Source: Oenanthe sinensis (taxonomy: Eukaryota > Streptophyta > Magnoliopsida > Apiales > Apiaceae). From it: a stretch of 64,000 nucleotides of DNA. The stretch is taken from contig CM053810.1 of NCBI GenBank assembly GCA_028671895.1, positions 29,615,501 to 29,679,500 on the forward strand, read 5' to 3'. Below are positions 37,301-47,502 of this stretch, piece after piece. A program made the translations under genes and the position numbers. Within the stretch, counting starts at the first letter, position 1. Each line of letters begins with the position of its first letter. A model generated the notes under the pieces. That model saw nothing but the letters and a program-made list of their open reading frames with translations, did not search any database and was not told the DNA's origin.

Positions 37301-38045
37301 ATGAAGTGTAGAAATAATTAGCATGCATAGCTGAGTACTGCAAAATCTGTAAAACCTGCTAATATGATTGCTTGGTTATCTGCAAATTCTGATCTACTTA
37401 CTAAATATATGTTAGATTAATAGTATTATTATTGTCATGTCTGATAATGTTTATTTGTGCAATTGAGAACTATGATTAATATATATATGTTTGTACAAGG
37501 TAGGTGGCAGACCGTGTAATCAACCTTACCTGATCTGATCTGCTTTTTGATTATATTTATATAGTCTAGTCTAAAATAGACATAGATTAATTTATAGATA
37601 TAGTGTGCTGGCAATATTAATTGGTATTTACATTTCTTAAATTATAAGGGGTTGTGCAGTTCATTAAATGGGAATGGTGTATACTTGTACCTGCTATATG
37701 GTAGACTTGTTAACAAAGGACTGTTATGTGCACTGTTCATTTGTACATAACTGAGATTTTCTTGCACTACTTGTCCTGTTTCTGTGCCAACTGCAACTGT
37801 GTACATTAGTTTACATTATTAAGGTGCAGAACTATAGTTTATAGATTTTGGTGCTGCATATTTGCTCTTTCTTGGCTATATAGGTAATATATGTGTGCAT
37901 TAAGTCCCTGTGTGCCTTAAATACATTCTCTGAGTTCTTGTAATTCATTCCTTGTGTCTGCATTCTTGGTTTGAGTTTTATACTCATAAAGTTGTGTGTC
38001 TTCTTGTTCTTAACTACACTTAATTGCTCTTCATTCTCAAACATG
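34312..38045 (+). other. Spacer between Sirevirus pol and the env-like ORF
   Basis: No ORF is supported. 34312-34830 is AT-rich with a short TA tract near 34785. 34835-35160 is leader-like, with AAACCCTAG motifs. The rest (about 35600-38040) is T-rich, intron-like DNA with many TTGCAG/CTGCAG sites, ending CAAACATGCAG directly before the env-like frame. It may be an intron that allows env expression by splicing, or inserted foreign DNA. Confidence 0.5.
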
Positions 38046-39404
38046 CAGAGTCATTTAGTTAACATTACTTTAAGTCTAGGTCAACCAAACACCACTCCTT
38101 CCAGTTCTACCATAAAAAATAGAAATAGGAAGAAACATAAGAAAATGGTTGGTGATATTTCTATGTCTTCAACTCCACCCCAATTGTTGAGTGTCAAACA
38201 CAAACTACAACCTGGTTGTCTCATTCATCTTAACAAAAGGTCTGAGTTGTATTCCATGTTCAGTAGAGCTAACTAGGAACCTATTCTTTTTCACCCAAAC
38301 AGAAAAGTTTTACCAAACCTTGTCACTGAATTCTATTCTAATATGCAAGTCAGATATGGTGTTCATGGTACTGTCTTTGTCACCACTGTGATCAATGGCA
38401 AGCCCTTGCTACTTGATCACATTGAGTTGGGTAAAGCACTAAAACTTTCTCACAAATTGCATAACTTGCCTAACATTGATATTTCTCAAGAATTTGTCTT
38501 TAATTAAAGTGAGCTCAAATTGTATCTTTCTGTGCTTTATGGTTATGAAGTGCCTCAAAACTTGTTCTGTGTTGATAGTGGCATATCATATGAGCATTTT
38601 ACTCTAGTTTTTCAAACTCCAGCACTGATCATAAGGGGCAACATACTTCCTAACACCTCTAGTGACAAGCTTATAAAATTTTTTGAGGTTAAACTTATGT
38701 ATAAGCTTGTAAGCCACAAGGTGAATTTTAATCTGCCCTATATGATACTTGTTCACATGATCTCATCTTACAAAAAAGGGTACATGTCATATGGTTTGCT
38801 ACTAACCAAGATCTTTGAGTACTTTAAAATCAATGTCAATCAAATTCCCAATTTTCAAGTTTCATCCACTATTTCTGACAACACAAAGAGAGAGAGGATT
38901 CCTCTAGTTGGTTACATTGGTGTACCCTTCATTGATCTTGACCCTACTTCACCAAATGTGCTTGACTCATCTATTCCTCCTGCACCCTCTACACCTATTC
39001 CAGCACCACATCCTGATACACCTATATTTGACTTTGATAAAGAACTTCAACTCCTTCTCACTAAACACAATGAACTAGAAGCTTTATTCTTAGAACTTCA
39101 AACATCCTCCAAAGCTCTAGTTGAAAAGCATGAGCTTACAAAAGCCAAACTTGCTGTTCTTGTTAATGTCATAAGCCACACCTTTCAAAGGGCTGGTAGA
39201 CTTGAAATTGGCCTCTCCCACTATATCCACATGCAAATGGCCATGTCTGATGGAGCAGTGATGCCAATGATAGATGTTATGGGACGAATTCCAAGGATGG
39301 TACAAGTGTTGGATGCTCCAAACGGTGGAGGAGAAGAAGACATGGACACAGATATGGCTAATCTTGCAGTGATTAACAATCCTGACTATAATGTCATGGA
39401 TTAA
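38046..39404 (+). pseudogene. Sirevirus env-like / plant transposon protein ORF
   Basis: One frame is open from about 38046 to the stop at 39404, apart from nonsense codons TAG at 38274-38276 and TAA at 38505-38507. It contains a basic stretch (KNRNRKKHKKM), a conserved globular part (MILVHMISSYKKGYMSYGLL, then TKIFEYF) and a Pro-rich linker (PPAPSTPIPAPHPDTP). A coiled coil (KELQLLLTKHNELEALFLEL) and an acidic end (GGGEEDMDTDMAN) follow. It resembles the ORF after pol in Sireviruses, called env-like although its role is unknown. No transmembrane segment or good upstream ATG is seen. Confidence 0.75.
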
Positions 39405-40470
39405 ACTGGCCTTGTGTCTGATTTCTGATAAATATGGAGTAGTTCTGTGTTGGTGGTGGTGTTAGAGTCTCATAAGTGTGTCTGCATCTTTTTATGGCTT
39501 ATGTGTTTGCTTTTATAGCTGCTTGTGTGGCTGCAACAATCATATGTGATTGCTTTTGTTAGTTTAGTACTTAGATGACCTAGTTGTTATCCTGTACTTT
39601 ACTTTTGTTAGCTACTAGTATGCCTACAGCTTGTTTAGTATGTAAGTTGACCTCTGTGTGTGATTGGTCAATTTATGAATACTACTTTTGTCTATCCCTG
39701 CTAGTTAAATGAAGATGTAATGGGATGAAGATGATCTTTAATGAAATATCTTATTTTTATCAGTTCTAGTAGCTTCATTATTTAGTAGTTTGAGTTATAC
39801 TTGTTCTACTACTAACCATTTGATTTTCAGGTAACACCAAGTTGGATTAGGCACTAATGGAGTTTTTTTCCAGTCACAAATTAATCCTTAGTTTGTAACA
39901 TAAATTGCAGTCTATCAGATTTAATTCTTGTTTCAGGAAAAAGGCAAGCTATGTTTGCAAGAGGTGGAGTACCTGAACCAAAGTCTCAAAAGAGTTACTT
40001 TGCAACTCTCCAAGTCTTGAACAGTTATGGCTTGTTTTTGTCTCTGGATAAACTATTCATTTTAAGTTTGTAAAATAGCTACATAATTTAGTTTAATATC
40101 CTATCTTGAGACTATTAAACTGGTGTTAAAATTGTGTGGGCCTAACAGTTGATAAATATTTGCATTACTTCTTTTAGCACAGGTTTCCACTAATTATTGC
40201 ATGCACGTGGATCACATTTCATATAAAGAAACAGATGGCAACTAAAGCTTTAGTCGAATTTTGATGTCTCAAGGAGATTTCAAATTTTTGATTAAAGCAA
40301 TTGAAATTGAACAAAGTCAACTGAAATAAAAAAGGAAGTACATATATTTCAAATATACATATTTGAAATTAAAAGGGAAGTGCATTCTTGCTCTCTAAAC
40401 TAATAGAATTGTTAACACATCATAAAATTATTTTTCGAAAAACACTCTCTCTTAAAGACCTTTTTTATAG
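39405..40470 (+). other. Non-coding region after the env-like ORF
   Basis: No gene is seen. T-rich DNA, with nothing recognised before the polypurine-tract region. Confidence 0.5.
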
Positions 40471-41080
40471 TTTGTCAAAAAGGGGAAGATGTTTAGAGGG
40501 GTAAAATTAAAATTTTTACTACACAAGGGAAAGATGAGAGTAAAACTACACAAGGGAAAGATGAGAGTAAAACTACACAAGGGAAAGATAAGAGTAAAAT
40601 AAATTTCTAAAAAGAAAGAAAATATTGTTCTAAAAGAAAATTAAATTTTCAAGGGTTCTAAAAGAGAGTTTATTTTCAAAAGTTAAGACTTTTATTTCTC
40701 TTAAATATCTTGCAGCCTATATGGAAACTTGATACAAAATTTTTTAAATCCTTATCAAAACTTGGAATGCACTTGGAAAATATGAAAATGGAGTATACCA
40801 AGCTGGAATTGGAAAAATGATAAGTATTCACTTATCAAGGTATAAATACTCAATTTTTTTCTATGCATCCTATTTGCTGCATAATGTTTGTATGCTTATC
40901 TATTATGCATTTAAAATTGAAAAAGAATTTCAACACTGTAGGGGAAGTGTTAATTAGATCTTAAAATAAAAAAATGCATAAATTAGATAGTTGCATACAC
41001 GTAGGGGAAGTTTTAGTTTGTCACACACATATTTAATTTTACACTCGAATGTTTCGACAAAATATCAAAAAGGGGAAGAT
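40471..41080 (+). repeat. Multiple polypurine tracts of element A
   Basis: AAAAAGGGGAAGAT occurs at about 40472 and again directly before the LTR at 41066-41080. TAGGGGAAGT occurs near 40940 and 41001. Three 27-bp units (ACTACACAAGGGAAAGATGA, then GAGTAAA) lie at 40518-40598. Repeated polypurine tracts next to the 3' LTR are a known Sirevirus trait. Confidence 0.8.
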
Positions 41081-42830
41081 TGTGAGATACAGCCTTTGCT
41101 ATAAGTTTTGATTAATTTTGTCTTAACGCTAAGTGTAAATTAAATTAGGATTAATAAGTTACTAATTAACATAGTAATCCTCCCTTAGGTTATTCGAAGT
41201 GACAATCAATGAGTGGAAAGTCAAACTTGATCAAACCGTTTTATAAACGAAACAAAATGATTTTCTCTCGACATATAATTAGATAAGATTTATCAAAATA
41301 ATGATAAAATCAAATCAAGTTTACATATGTTATATTTTGAGGCAAAGACTGAAGACGAACAAATACTATATTTTTGACACTGCTTTCACGAGATAGAAAA
41401 TGTTTTATTAAATTAAAAGAATGTATGTTTAAAAGGTTTTCAAGGGAATATATTTTGAATATATTTATTTGTTCAACTTATCTTCAAAAAAGTCATGCCT
41501 AAATGTAAAATGCAGATTTTATCATGAAAATCCTTAACTGTCTTATTTATTCGGATAAAATGCATTTTAATTCAAGCATAAATATTACTTGGACTTCATA
41601 GTCATTATTAAATTAGGAATATTATGTTTAAATATATTTCAAGTCAAAACTTTAGTCCAAACGTCGACAAATTCCAACAAATGGCAATCGAATATTGTTT
41701 CAGGTCGTAGGGACAACAAAACAATATTTTTCTTGAAATAATAGCTACACATGTCTAATTGACTTGAAACTTAGGGAATGTCACTAGAATATTTAAAAAT
41801 AATTTTAGGATTTTTTTTATGATTTTTGGGTTACTTTTATTTTTAGTCTGTACTTTCGATACGTAATTAATTGTTCGGTTAATTAAAAGTCAATGAAGGT
41901 CAACTTCAAATTGAGTAGTATTTTGACCATGACCTACTTGGAATATTTCCAGATGTTTCCCAAAATTTCATAATTTTTGGAGCAAGTTTTGAAAAATGTC
42001 ATATTCGTCATTGTATCGTTCGGTTTCGCTTTTATTAGCTTTATTTATTAATTGAATGTGGTTTGCACGTTTTTCCATGCATGCAAGTGGGCTAGTACTG
42101 ATCAGGGAACATAAAATTCAAATTATGTACCTTTCCCTTATTTTAAGGAAGCTTTATCCCCTCATCCCCCACCCAAAACCCTAATTTTTCACTTTAAATA
42201 CAACCCCACCCCCCACACTTCTCCTCAAGCCATTTGAGCCAAGTAAATGCTGTAATTTTCTCTCCCAAGAAGCTCTGAAGTCCAGAAAATTTTCATCTCT
42301 TAGAGTTCTTGAGTTATAAGCTTAGTTCTTCCATAGATCTAACCCCTACGAAGCTTATAAACACATTTACATACTCATATAACACACACATCACACAAGT
42401 ATCTTTTGGCTCCCAAAATACCCTATCATAGCAGCCCCTAGACTTGTTTTATTGCCCCCAAAGTTGTAACCAAAGTTGATATTTCGACGACTTTTTTCGA
42501 CGACCCTTTTTGTGTGTTTTAGGCTTCAAACTAGCTTTTTCTCTTGATTTCTTCCTAGATCTCAAGGGTTATAAGTTAGTTAGTTATATTATATATATAA
42601 TATCAGTTGGTACATGTTTAGTAGTGTATACACCTTGCTTGCTTGATTTTTAAGTGTATATACGAACTCTTGTACAAGATCCTAACTCGTATCCCTTGAT
42701 TTCGTAAGAAATATTGTTGTCTCTCACTATAGAGCACAAGGGTCATAAGTTAATTATTTCATGTCTATATTATATATATAATATTCGGCTATACTATATA
42801 TACAGATCTTGATTATTTCGATTTTTAGTA

Positions 42831-42854
42831 TATATATATATATATATATATATA
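42831..42854. repeat. Short (TA)n microsatellite
   Basis: About 12 TA units within the element A LTR. Confidence 0.9.
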
Positions 42855-43489
42855 GTTGGTCTTTTTTGCGATTTATATAACATGAGCTTTAATCTCCTCT
42901 TCCTTTCTCGAATATATAAAGAGTGAACTAAACTAAGTGAGTTAGCAGTTGTCCTTTCTCCTTAGTTAGTTGTTAATATCCTTAATTTATTTAGGGAGAA
43001 AATACAACGCCTATTTACTTTAATTCCGAGTCGAAGTTATTCTGTATAAGTCGATATATACGACATAAGTAAAAGGCTTCCTTGTTGAGTTTTAGTATCT
43101 AAACCATACTCTTATTACGAGTTTAAGTCGATTAGTATAAATCTCATATAGAGATATAAGCTAAAGACTCCTCGAATATTTGCAAGGTAACTCACTTTTA
43201 TTTTGAGTTGAGTTTTTGTGTATAAGTCGAGGTACGACATAAACATAAATACTCCTTGATTTATAAAGTGTAAGAAACTAACTCACACGTCGAGTCTTAT
43301 TTTCGTGAGTTTGGTTTGTGTTGTTTTAAAGGCCATAGGTTAGTTATATTATTATTTGTCGAGGCCTTTAATAACAAAGTAGTTAGAAAACGTACTTGAT
43401 CACATTCAAGTCAAAAATATTTGGTCTATATCTTGACCTTATATTCCCTATAAATATTATATATATATTTACATTTCGTACTTGCATTG

Positions 43490-43660
43490 TATCATACGCT
43501 TTACATATCGCACTTTACTTTAGCATATTTACTTTTAAACATTGCATTGCATTCATACGCTTTACATAACGCAATTTACTGAAGCACATTTACTTTAAAA
43601 GTACTTGCATTCATACGCTTTACATAATGCAATTTACTGTAGCACATTTACTTTATTGCA
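43490..43660 (+). repeat. Tandem repeat in the Sirevirus A LTR, about 60-bp unit
   Basis: Three imperfect copies share CATACGCTTTACATAACGCA, followed by ATTTACT...AGCA.ATTTACTTT. Confidence 0.85.
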
Positions 43661-44084
43661 TACACGTTAGCACACAACGTGTGCTTCATCCATTTAACAA
43701 AGTGACTCACCCTCTCGAGTGGTTCGTCCTTGTCTCTAGGTGACTTACCCCGAATCACATTTATATATATTGTTGCTCCGGCTATTTGTATATATATTTG
43801 TTTGTCACTTTGGTCTACTACTGTAACATACTAGTCCACCACCATTCTTTCTTAAAACAGGGATATTTAAGTTGTAGTACTTGTTGTCTAGACTTTGTTG
43901 TGAGGTGAAAGTGAAGTGAGGTGATCCTTGTTCTAAGACCTAAGTCCTAGACACGTCGACGGGGAGTTGGGTGTCTTTGCACCGTGAGGAAAAGGAAAGA
44001 CCCAAGACCTAAGACCCAGATCCAAGACCTACATTGTTGTAGGAGAACATAGTCTACGCAAGGATTTTTTACGTATCTTTGAGG

Positions 44085-44350
44085 AGGTAAAAGGAAAGTT
44101 ATGCTCCAAGATAAGGTTGTAAGGGATACTACGTGCCTGTGAAGAGGTAACGGGGAGTTACGCTCTAAGACCAGCTCGTAGGGGTACTATTTGCCTCTGA
44201 AGAGGTAAAGGGAAGTTACGCTCTAAGACCAGCTTGTAGGGGTTCTACTTTGATTGTGAGGAAGTAACGGGGAGTTACGTTTCAAGATAAATCAAGTAGG
44301 TTTGCTATTGTATTTTGAGAGATTAACGGGTAGTTAAGGTCCAAGATAGA
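44085..44350 (+). repeat. Tandem repeat in the Sirevirus A LTR, about 60-65-bp unit
   Basis: Four to five imperfect copies share GAAGAGGTAACGGGGAGTTA, then CGCTCTAAGACCAGCT.GTAGGGGTACTA. The units are GC-richer than the surroundings. Confidence 0.85.
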
Positions 44351-44677
44351 TACATAGTGTTGTAAAAGGCTTCTCCGCCACTATAAGGAGTACATCTTTT
44401 TATAGTGCAAAATCTCGAGTTCAGGGAGGGAATCGGGGAATGGACTAGGGGTGAGCGGATCCATTAGGGGATTGCGTCATCGCAAACCAGGATAAAAATT
44501 CCTTTTTGTACTCTATTTCTTTTCTCTGCTTTTATTTTCTGCACTTATATTACTAGTTGACTAGTAATATTTTAAAAAGAGAAAAGAAAATTTTAAAACG
44601 CCAAGCTCAATTTTTAAAACAGTATTAAGCTATTCAAGCCCCCCTTCTAGCTTATACCCCTCATTTCGAGACTAACA

Positions 44678-44810
44678 AATCGATATATCAATCGATGGGT
44701 CTTCACATCAGTTGATGATCTTCAATACTTGACTTTGCTTGGGATATATGGATAGTAGATGCAAGTGCATTTTGACCTTCCATGGAAAGTACTCATCTTT
44801 TTTAAGAAAT
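44678..44810 (-). pseudogene. Start of Sirevirus gag (element D)
   Basis: The minus strand at 44797-44761 encodes DEYFPWKVKMHL, the conserved tryptophan motif near the N-terminus of copia gag proteins. It runs out at the element A border. Confidence 0.6.
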
Positions 44811-44884
44811 GTAATCTACACCCTTGTGTCTGTTTGACCCATACTTGATGTACATAGATCTTAACTTTCTGTATGTTGAAACAT

Positions 44885-44897
44885 GGCTCTCATACCA
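44885..44897 (-). other. Primer-binding site, initiator tRNA-Met type
   Basis: The minus strand reads TGGTATGAGAGCC against the usual TGGTATCAGAGCC (one mismatch), two bases after the LTR end. Confidence 0.8.
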
Positions 44898-45048
44898 ATT
44901 GTTATTTTCCTTAAGTACAAGTTTGTCGAAGGGGGTTGTATACAAACTTAAGAATTATTAGCAATTCTTGCGGATTTAAGTTTGTATATAAGTGTTTGAG
45001 TGTTTAGATTGTTGAAACTAAGAAGTAGAAAAGAAGATTAAAATTAGT

Positions 45049-45822
45049 CTTAAATATAATTTAAACCTTGAGTTTTTAAGAATATACAATTAAAACCCCA
45101 TTTTAAAATATTTAGTAAAATTAACCCTATGTTTTTAACTATATACATTTGAAACCTTTTTTTTAAAATAATTAGTAAATTTAACTCTATGTTTTTAACT
45201 ATTTAAATTAAAACCCTTTTCTAAAACATTTAGTAAATTTAACATTGAATTTTTAATTTTGGAATAAAATAAACCTTACTACCGAATTTTGAATAAATAT
45301 TCGTTAAATATACTATTGCAAATTTTTTTGTATAGATATTATCTAAGCATAATAGATATATGCAATTATTAGAATTTTTTCTTATAAAATAGATATTTAA
45401 ATATTGTTTTCTATATTAATATGTCTATATGTATAATATATTATATATGTTCAATAAAATTATAATATGTGTTTATTTTATTCACTATTGTCATCACACT
45501 TCTCACTCAATATATTCATGAATGTTCATCACCGAATTTAATTTATTTTCAAAAATACTCTTTTATAATTGTCATAAATTGAATTAGATTTGGGTAAAGT
45601 TTATTTTGTTTCAAAACTAAAAAGTCAATGTTAAATTTACTAAATTTTTTTAAAAGGTTTTTAATTGTATATAGTTAAGAACATTGGGTTAAATTTATTA
45701 ATTATTTTAAAAAAGGTTTCAATTGTATATAATTAAAAATGTAGGGTTAAATTTACTAAATATATTAAAAAAGGGTTTTAATTGTATATTGTTAATAACA
45801 CTGGGTTTAAATTGTATTTAAG
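45049..45822. mobile_element. Fold-back (MITE-like) element with repeated arms
   Basis: The left arm (45049-45270) and right arm (about 45600-45822) are inverted copies: CTTAAATATAATTTAAACC pairs with GGTTTAAATTGTATTTAAG. Each arm consists of about three imperfect units of about 60 bp containing ACAATTAAAACCC...ATTTAGTAAATTTAACCCTA. The loop is AT-rich and non-coding. It lies inside the element D LTR. No clear target duplication is seen. Confidence 0.75.
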
Positions 45823-46344
45823 CCTTAAAACTAAAACGATTGAAAACAATTCTTTTATAATTACTAGTGGATTGTTTTTCCACTAATGAATTTTTTTGCT
45901 TTCAATGAACTTTGGCCTTAAAACCAAGCTGCTTAAAAAATGTAAATCAAACTTAGAAAAGCACTACAAATGTTTTCTATCTTTCTATTGTGCTGTTCTT
46001 GAGTTTTTGATTGCCAACTTCTACACCTCGCTACAATGAACAACTAAACTATATATAGTAGTTCATTTCTACTTCTATTTTTCTTTCGACTGATAAATTT
46101 ATAAAATACATTTTACAAGGTTTACCCTAAAATAGAATGTAGCTAGTTTTCACAGTCTTCTTTGAACTTTGTTTTATTCTAAAAAAATCTTTGTTTTGAT
46201 CTTCTTCTTGAAGGTTGTGTTCCTTTGAAAGTCTTCACAATCCTGACAGGATTGTCTTCCATTCATTCAGTTTCTGTAAAGATTTCATTCCATTTGACTT
46301 TAACCATTTTAGAAAACCCTGATCAACTGATAATTGTTGTGAAA

Positions 46345-46565
46345 CTTATCAATCGATCCCTCTTTGCTATCCATCGATGGATGTGTTATCCATTGATCAA
46401 TTGAGGTATCAATGGATATTTAAGTATCCATCGATGCATTTATCCATTGACTGTCCTCGTGTACTCATCCATTGATGGTGATCCATTGATTTGACTTTTG
46501 TTGACTTTTATCCATCGAACAACATCCATATCCATTGACCTCTTTATCCATTGATCACTTCATTT
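46345..46565. repeat. ATCCATTGAT motif array in the element D LTR
   Basis: About eleven scattered copies of ATCCATTGAT / ATCCATCGATG and its reverse complement. The motif is near-palindromic around ATCGAT. Confidence 0.8.
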
Positions 46566-46663
46566 GATAGAATTCTGACTTAGAATATTTACATTTCATC
46601 AGCCATTCTTCACATCCGTTGATGAGCTATCAATTGAAGTCAATAGATATTAGTTTACTAGTA

Positions 46664-47471
46664 TGTTAAACAATATGAGTGTTGCAGAAGGGGGGGTTGA
46701 ATGCAACTTGATAATTTATCACTTATCTTGCTAACAAAAAATAAGAAGTAATAATATCAAGTGACAAATACAAACAACAGTAAACAATTAAATGAAGAAA
46801 GGTGTTTTACTTCAAAAATTAATTTTATCAATTTTTGTTTTTGCTAAAACTGACTAAAAGAAATTTTCAGCTTCAATAGATACAATAACAAGAGATTGCT
46901 AGTGCTTCTATGCTTGAGAAAAGTTAAGCTCAGTTGCATAAGGGAAAGTGTTTGTGAGATATGTGTATTTATGCTAAAACACATATCTCACTTACAAGTG
47001 TACTTTCCCTTATTCCTAGAACAATGTTTAAAATAGAAACTTCACTTTTCCTATTCAAATTTATCTTCATTCCATTTGTAGATAAAGTTTCTCTAAGAAG
47101 ATTTGACATTCTTGACTCCTTGAGCACACTTTATTTTTTTGCTTGATTTTTCTCAAGTTACAGTAGTAGACTTGACAGACTAGGTAGAATTGTCAAGATC
47201 AGTTTGTGAATTAACATTACCTAGTCTGCTACTTGAAACAGATTGTCATCTTCACCAAAAGGTTACTGTCAACCTTTAGCGTCTCTTTGGTGACAGCAAC
47301 TTCGACTATGCATACTTTACTGTCAAGCTTTCTAGTCTTCTAAAACATGGTGTCGTCCAAAGGTACTGTCAATTATCCCGTTAAACATGCTGTCAACTAT
47401 CCCCGCCAAAGTTACTATCAGTTGGCCCTTTTGAGATACATAGATATTTCATTCCAAACAAGTCTTTGACA
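46664..47471 (-). repeat. 3' LTR of Sirevirus element B
   Basis: On the minus strand it starts TGTCAAAGACTTG after the purine-rich tract and ends TTTAACA at 46664. It includes about six copies of a TACTGTCAA-type motif (47225-47425). Borders are inferred from motif position, since the other LTR is absent. Confidence 0.6.
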
Positions 47472-47502
47472 AATCTTTCCTTTGTAGAAGAGAAAACCTG
47501 CT

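Larger units (their letters stand above)
31468..44677 (+). mobile_element. Ty1/copia Sirevirus, 5'-truncated (element A)
   Basis: The order is partial pol (GAG-pre-integrase, integrase, reverse transcriptase, RNase H), a long spacer, an env-like ORF, repeated polypurine tracts and a 3' LTR. Pol followed by an env-like ORF and multiple polypurine tracts is the signature of the SIRE/Maximus lineage. The 5' LTR, primer site, gag and protease are missing; pol starts directly at the junction with the duplicated gene segment. The LTR ends with the Sirevirus-like CCCCCCTTCTAGC, then GAGACTAACA, at 44677. No target duplication can be tested. Confidence 0.88.
41081..44677 (+). repeat. 3' LTR of Sirevirus element A
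   Basis: It starts TGTGAGATACAGCC directly after a polypurine tract and ends GAGACTAACA. The length of about 3.6 kb is long for the lineage and suggests internal expansion: two tandem arrays lie inside it (43490-43660 and 44085-44350). The region near 44440-44560 (GGGGATTGCGTCATCGCAAA, then a T-rich tract) resembles the 3' end of Sirevirus LTRs. The left border has only the tract as support. Confidence 0.75.
44678..46663 (-). mobile_element. Second Sirevirus fragment (element D): 5' LTR, primer site, gag start
   Basis: On the minus strand, LTR sequence ends ACCCCCTTCGAC...AAAATAACA at 44900. It is followed at once by ATTGGTATGAGAGCC, a near match to the TGGTATCAGAGCC initiator tRNA-Met site. 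Further on, a gag start reads DEYFPWKVKMHLHL. The left side is cut by the LTR end of element A and the right side by the LTR of element B. A fold-back element lies inside the LTR. Confidence 0.75.
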
